Source: Oscillospiraceae bacterium
Lineage (GTDB): Bacteria; Bacillota; Clostridia; Oscillospirales; Acutalibacteraceae
Assembly: GCA_015065425.1 (NCBI GenBank)
Contig: SVQH01000001.1
Span: 62,001 to 126,000, forward strand
Length of the DNA stretch: 64,000 nt
Direction of reading: 5' to 3'
Shown here: piece after piece, positions 60,892-64,000 of the stretch
Layout of the letters: each line of letters begins with the position of its first letter
Position numbering within the stretch: the first letter of the stretch is position 1
Translations under genes and position numbers: made by a program
Notes under the pieces: generated by a model
The model's database searches: none
What the model was told of the DNA's origin: nothing
The model's input: the letters and a program-made list of their open reading frames with translations, nothing else

Positions 60892-62691
60892 ATGATTCGC
60901 GCACAGGTATTGATCTGCGGCGGTACCGGTTGTACTTCATCCGGCAGTAATAAGCTTATCGCCGAATTTGAATCTCAGATCGAAAAAAACGGTCTTATTG
61001 ACGAAGTCAAGGTCGTAAGAACAGGCTGTTTCGGTCTTTGTGCACTCGGTCCCGTTGTTATCGTTTACCCCGACGGAACATTCTACAGCCAGGTAGAAGA
61101 AAAGGATGTTGAGGAAATCGTTACCGAACATCTTCTTAAGGGTAGAGTTGTCGAACGCCTTGTTTATAACGAAGTTGCTGAAGGCACAGTTATTGAACAC
61201 GGTAATGTTTCCCTTAATGATACAACTTTCTATGCAAAGCAGAAGAGAGTTGCTCTTCGTAACTGCGGTGTTATCAATCCCGAAAGCATTGATGAATACA
61301 TCGCTATGGACGGTTATGCAGCACTCGGTAAATGTCTTACAGAAATGAAGCCTGAAGATGTTATCAAAGTTGTTATGGATTCAGGTCTTCGCGGCCGTGG
61401 CGGCGGCGGATTCCCCACAGGCCTCAAGTGGAGTTTCACAGCTAAGAATCAGGCTGACCAGAAGTATGTTGTATGTAACGCTGACGAAGGCGACCCCGGT
61501 GCATTCATGGACCGTTCCGTTCTTGAAGGTGACCCCCACGCCATCGTTGAAGCTATGACTATCTGCGGTTATGCTACAGGTGCTACAGAAGGTTATGTTT
61601 ATGTCCGTGCAGAATATCCCATTGCTGTTGCCCGTCTTCAGAAGGCTATAGATGATGCCCGTGCCTATGGACTTTTAGGTAAGGATATTTTCGGTTCAGG
61701 CTTTGATTTCGATCTCTTTATCCGTCTCGGTGCAGGTGCATTCGTTTGCGGTGAAGAAACTGCTCTTATGACTTCCATTGAAGGTAACCGTGGTGAGCCT
61801 CGTCCCCGTCCTCCATATCCTGCAGTTAAAGGTCTTTTCGGCAAGCCCACAACAGAAAACAATGTTGAAACATTTGCTAACATTCCTCAGATACTTCTTC
61901 ACGGTGCTGAATTCTTCAATACCATGGGTACTGAAAAGTCAAAGGGTACAAAGGTATTCGCACTCGGCGGTAAAATAAACCACACAGGTCTTGTTGAAAT
62001 CCCCATGGGTACTACTCTTCGTGAAGTTATCGAAGAAATCGGTGGCGGCATTCCGGGAGGCAAGACATTCAAGGCAGCTCAGACAGGCGGTCCCTCCGGC
62101 GGATGTCTTCCTGCTTCCATGCTTGATATCGAAATCGACTATGATAACCTTGTAGCACAGGGTGCTATGATGGGTTCAGGCGGACTTATCGTTATGGACG
62201 AGGACACCTGTATGGTTGATATTGCTAAGTTCTTCCTTGAATTCACAGTTGATGAGTCCTGCGGTAAGTGTACTCCCTGCCGTATCGGTACAAAGAGACT
62301 TTATGAAATTCTTGAGAAGATTACAAACGGTCAGGGTACACTCGAAGACCTCGATGAAATGGAAGCTCTTTGTAATTACATCAAAGACAACTCCCTTTGC
62401 GGTCTCGGTCAGACAGCTCCCAATCCCGTCCTTTCTACATACAAGCGTTTCAAGGACGAATATATTGCTCACGTTGTTGACAAGAAATGTCCCGCAGGCG
62501 TTTGTAAGAAACTTCTTTCAATCGTTATTGTTGAAGATAAATGTAAAGGATGTACAGCTTGTTCCAGAGTTTGTCCCGTTGGTGCAATTTCAGGCAGCGT
62601 AAAGAATCCTCATGTAATTGACCAGTCCAAGTGTATCAAGTGTGGTGCTTGTATCGAAAAGTGCAAGTTCAATGCCATTATCAAGAAATAA
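60892..62691 (+). CDS. hydB: NuoF-like FMN subunit of bifurcating hydrogenase (HydB/HndC)
   Basis: A 599-residue protein: N-terminal 2Fe-2S thioredoxin-like domain (about 1-95; CGGTGCTSSG and TGCFGLCALGP), NuoF domain with FMN/NADH motifs GRGGGGFPTGLKW near 165-177 and NADEGDPGAFMDRS near 196-209, SLBB region, a 4Fe-4S site (SCGKCTPCRIGT) near 455-466, and two C-terminal ferredoxin motifs (CKGCTACSRVC, CIKCGACIEKC). It oxidises NADH and, in the electron-bifurcating enzyme, couples this to reduced ferredoxin. Codon use is strongly biased, suggesting high expression. AGGAGG links it to hydA. Confidence 0.93.
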   Translation: MIRAQVLICGGTGCTSSGSNKLIAEFESQIEKNGLIDEVKVVRTGCFGLCALGPVVIVYPDGTFYSQVEEKDVEEIVTEHLLKGRVVERLVYNEVAEGTVIEHGNVSLNDTTFYAKQKRVALRNCGVINPESIDEYIAMDGYAALGKCLTEMKPEDVIKVVMDSGLRGRGGGGFPTGLKWSFTAKNQADQKYVVCNADEGDPGAFMDRSVLEGDPHAIVEAMTICGYATGATEGYVYVRAEYPIAVARLQKAIDDARAYGLLGKDIFGSGFDFDLFIRLGAGAFVCGEETALMTSIEGNRGEPRPRPPYPAVKGLFGKPTTENNVETFANIPQILLHGAEFFNTMGTEKSKGTKVFALGGKINHTGLVEIPMGTTLREVIEEIGGGIPGGKTFKAAQTGGPSGGCLPASMLDIEIDYDNLVAQGAMMGSGGLIVMDEDTCMVDIAKFFLEFTVDESCGKCTPCRIGTKRLYEILEKITNGQGTLEDLDEMEALCNYIKDNSLCGLGQTAPNPVLSTYKRFKDEYIAHVVDKKCPAGVCKKLLSIVIVEDKCKGCTACSRVCPVGAISGSVKNPHVIDQSKCIKCGACIEKCKFNAIIKK

Positions 62692-62705
62692 GGAGGAACG
62701 GAAAA

Positions 62706-64000
62706 ATGGCTGATGTAAACATTAAAATTAACGGCAGAGACTATACCGTTCCCGCCGGCAGCACTATTCTTGAAGCTGCCCGTATGGCAGGAATAGAGAT
62801 TCCTACTCTCTGCTTCCTCAAAGAAATCAACGAAATCGGTGCCTGCCGTATCTGCGTTGTTAAAGTTAAAGGTGCAAGAAGCCTTGTTGCTGCTTGTGTA
62901 TTCCCCGTAAATGAGGGTATGGAGATTTATACAAACTCTCCCGATGTTATAGAAGCAAGAAGAACAACTCTTAAGCTTATACTTTCAAATCATAAGAAGG
63001 AATGTCTTTCCTGTGTTCGTTCAGGTTCCTGCGAACTTCAGAAGCTTTGCCATGATTACGGCATAGATACCGAAACTGCTTTTTCAGGTGCTAAGACTTC
63101 TTCAGTTATTGATGCTTCTGCTTCTCACATGTACAGAGACAATGAAAAGTGCATCCTTTGCCGTCGTTGCGTAGCTGTCTGTGAAAAGAATCAGGGTGTC
63201 GGCGTAATCGGTGCCAACGCCAGAGGCTTTGATACTCATATCGGTTGTGCTTTTGAAAAGCCCCTCGGTGAAGTCTCCTGTATTTCCTGCGGTCAGTGTA
63301 TCACTGTTTGTCCCACAGGTGCTATTGCAGAAAGAGATGACACTCAGAAGGTTCTTGAGGCAATCAATGACCCCACAAAGCATGTTATCGTTCAGACTGC
63401 TCCTGCTGTAAGAGTAGGTCTCGGCGAAGAATTCGGCTATAAAATGGGCACTGTTGTTACAGGTAAGCTCGTTGCTGCTCTCAGAGCTCTCGGCTTTGAT
63501 AAGGTATTCGATACCAATTTCTCTGCTGACCTTACAATCATGGAAGAAGCAACAGAATTCCTCGGCAGATATGAGAAGAAGGAAAATCTTCCTCTTATCA
63601 CTTCCTGCTCACCCGGATGGATCAAGTTCTGTGAAACTTACTATCCCGAATTTATTCCTAACCTTTCTTCCTGTAAGTCACCTCAGGGTATGTTCGGTGC
63701 GGTTGCAAAGACATACTATGCTGAAAAGATGGGTATTGATCCTAAAGACATCTATGTTGTAAGTGTAATGCCCTGTACAGCTAAGAAGTTTGAAGCTGAA
63801 AGACTTGACCATACAGCAGTTGAAGGTCTCGCTGATATTGATGCAGTTATCACAGTCAGAGAACTTGCAAGAATGATTAAGAAGGCAGGTATCCTCTTCA
63901 ATCAGCTTCCCGATGAAGAATATGATGCTCCCTTCGGCCTCGGCTCAGGTGCAGGTACCATCTTCGGTGCTACAGGCGGTGTTATGGAAGCTGCTCTTCG
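62706..64000 (+). CDS. hydA: [FeFe]-hydrogenase catalytic subunit HydA (3' end outside window)
   Basis: Runs off the window after about 431 codons. An N-terminal 2Fe-2S domain (about 1-80), a His-Cys3 4Fe-4S site (HKKECLSCVRSGSCELQKLC), two 4Fe-4S motifs (CILCRRCVAVC, CISCGQCITVC) and the H-cluster domain. Loop 1 reads TSCSPGW at 299-305 and not TSCCPGW; loop 2 is MPCTAKKFE at 355-363. Loop 3 lies beyond the edge. It makes H2 from electrons supplied by HydB and ferredoxin. AGGAGG is present just before the ATG at 62706. Confidence 0.94.
   Translation, partial: MADVNIKINGRDYTVPAGSTILEAARMAGIEIPTLCFLKEINEIGACRICVVKVKGARSLVAACVFPVNEGMEIYTNSPDVIEARRTTLKLILSNHKKECLSCVRSGSCELQKLCHDYGIDTETAFSGAKTSSVIDASASHMYRDNEKCILCRRCVAVCEKNQGVGVIGANARGFDTHIGCAFEKPLGEVSCISCGQCITVCPTGAIAERDDTQKVLEAINDPTKHVIVQTAPAVRVGLGEEFGYKMGTVVTGKLVAALRALGFDKVFDTNFSADLTIMEEATEFLGRYEKKENLPLITSCSPGWIKFCETYYPEFIPNLSSCKSPQGMFGAVAKTYYAEKMGIDPKDIYVVSVMPCTAKKFEAERLDHTAVEGLADIDAVITVRELARMIKKAGILFNQLPDEEYDAPFGLGSGAGTIFGATGGVMEAAL

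Noticed and set aside
1..64000. tRNA, rRNA, insertion sequences, prophage genes
   Set aside because: None were seen on either strand; every gap over about 150 bp is accounted for by promoters, terminators or the T-box.

Overview
The window is AT-rich and densely coding. It carries endospore-formation genes (ylbJ/spoVV, yqfC, yqfD, spoIVB), a T-box leader, a trimeric [FeFe]-hydrogenase operon, and BspA-type leucine-rich-repeat and Cys-rich secreted proteins. Together these indicate an anaerobic, fermentative, spore-forming member of the Clostridia, probably a gut Oscillospiraceae/Ruminococcaceae-like bacterium (inference from gene content, not from a marker gene). I see no rRNA, tRNA, CRISPR array, insertion sequence or prophage.

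Layout. 0-2.7 kb: sporulation genes ylbJ (minus) and yqfC-yqfD (plus); yqfD appears to lack a canonical start codon. 2.7-4.1 kb: nicotinate phosphoribosyltransferase. 4.3-12.3 kb: two small XRE-type regulators, two flavoproteins, a GT2 glycosyltransferase, a DUF1858 protein, trmK, a NIF3-family protein and rqcH. 12.3-19.8 kb: araB-araA-araD packed between rqcH and dnaE with no visible promoter of their own. 19.8-23.1 kb: pfkA, a FliB-like flagellin methylase and an AraM/EgsA-type glycerol-1-phosphate dehydrogenase. 23.2-31.8 kb: a TIM-barrel isomerase, a secreted metallophosphoesterase, an SDR epimerase with a zinc-ribbon tail, a HAD phosphatase, then a surface-polymer O-acylation cassette (SGNH-DUF4358-MBOAT-DHHW). 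31.9-37.4 kb: PHP phosphatase, cinA C-domain, ktrB-ktrA, then a Phe-type (UUC) T-box leader driving a phenylacetate-CoA ligase and an ACT-domain protein.

37.5-40.1 kb holds a secreted LRR protein whose signal peptide is out of frame by one base at a run of nine T, a candidate phase switch. 40-42.8 kb: DUF2804, deoC and a PAP2 phosphatase. 42.9-51 kb: a complete myo-inositol degradation operon iolJ-C-B-D-E-A-G with its own promoter and terminator. 51-56 kb: a BNR/sialidase-like protein, an EamA transporter, spoIVB, a small secreted acidic-repeat protein and pduL. 56.2-64 kb: a hydrogenase operon in which the catalytic genes (NuoE-like HydC, a 2Fe-2S protein, HydB, and HydA running off the end) enclose a likely sensory module (two DRTGG proteins, two stand-alone HATPases, a hydrogenase-like Fe-S protein lacking a conserved Cys, and a PHP protein).

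Metabolic reading (inference): arabinose, inositol and deoxyribose feed glycolysis through pfkA and triose phosphates. IolA yields acetyl-CoA and NADH. PduL can turn acetyl-CoA into acetyl-phosphate for acetate, and HydABC can dispose of NADH plus reduced ferredoxin as H2.

The observations most worth following are: (1) a Cys/His plus amphipathic-helix C-terminal tail shared by the LRR protein and the acidic-repeat protein; (2) the poly-T out-of-frame signal peptide; (3) the hydrogenase-embedded sensory module; (4) the UUC T-box on a phenylacetate-CoA ligase operon; (5) the non-canonical yqfD start.
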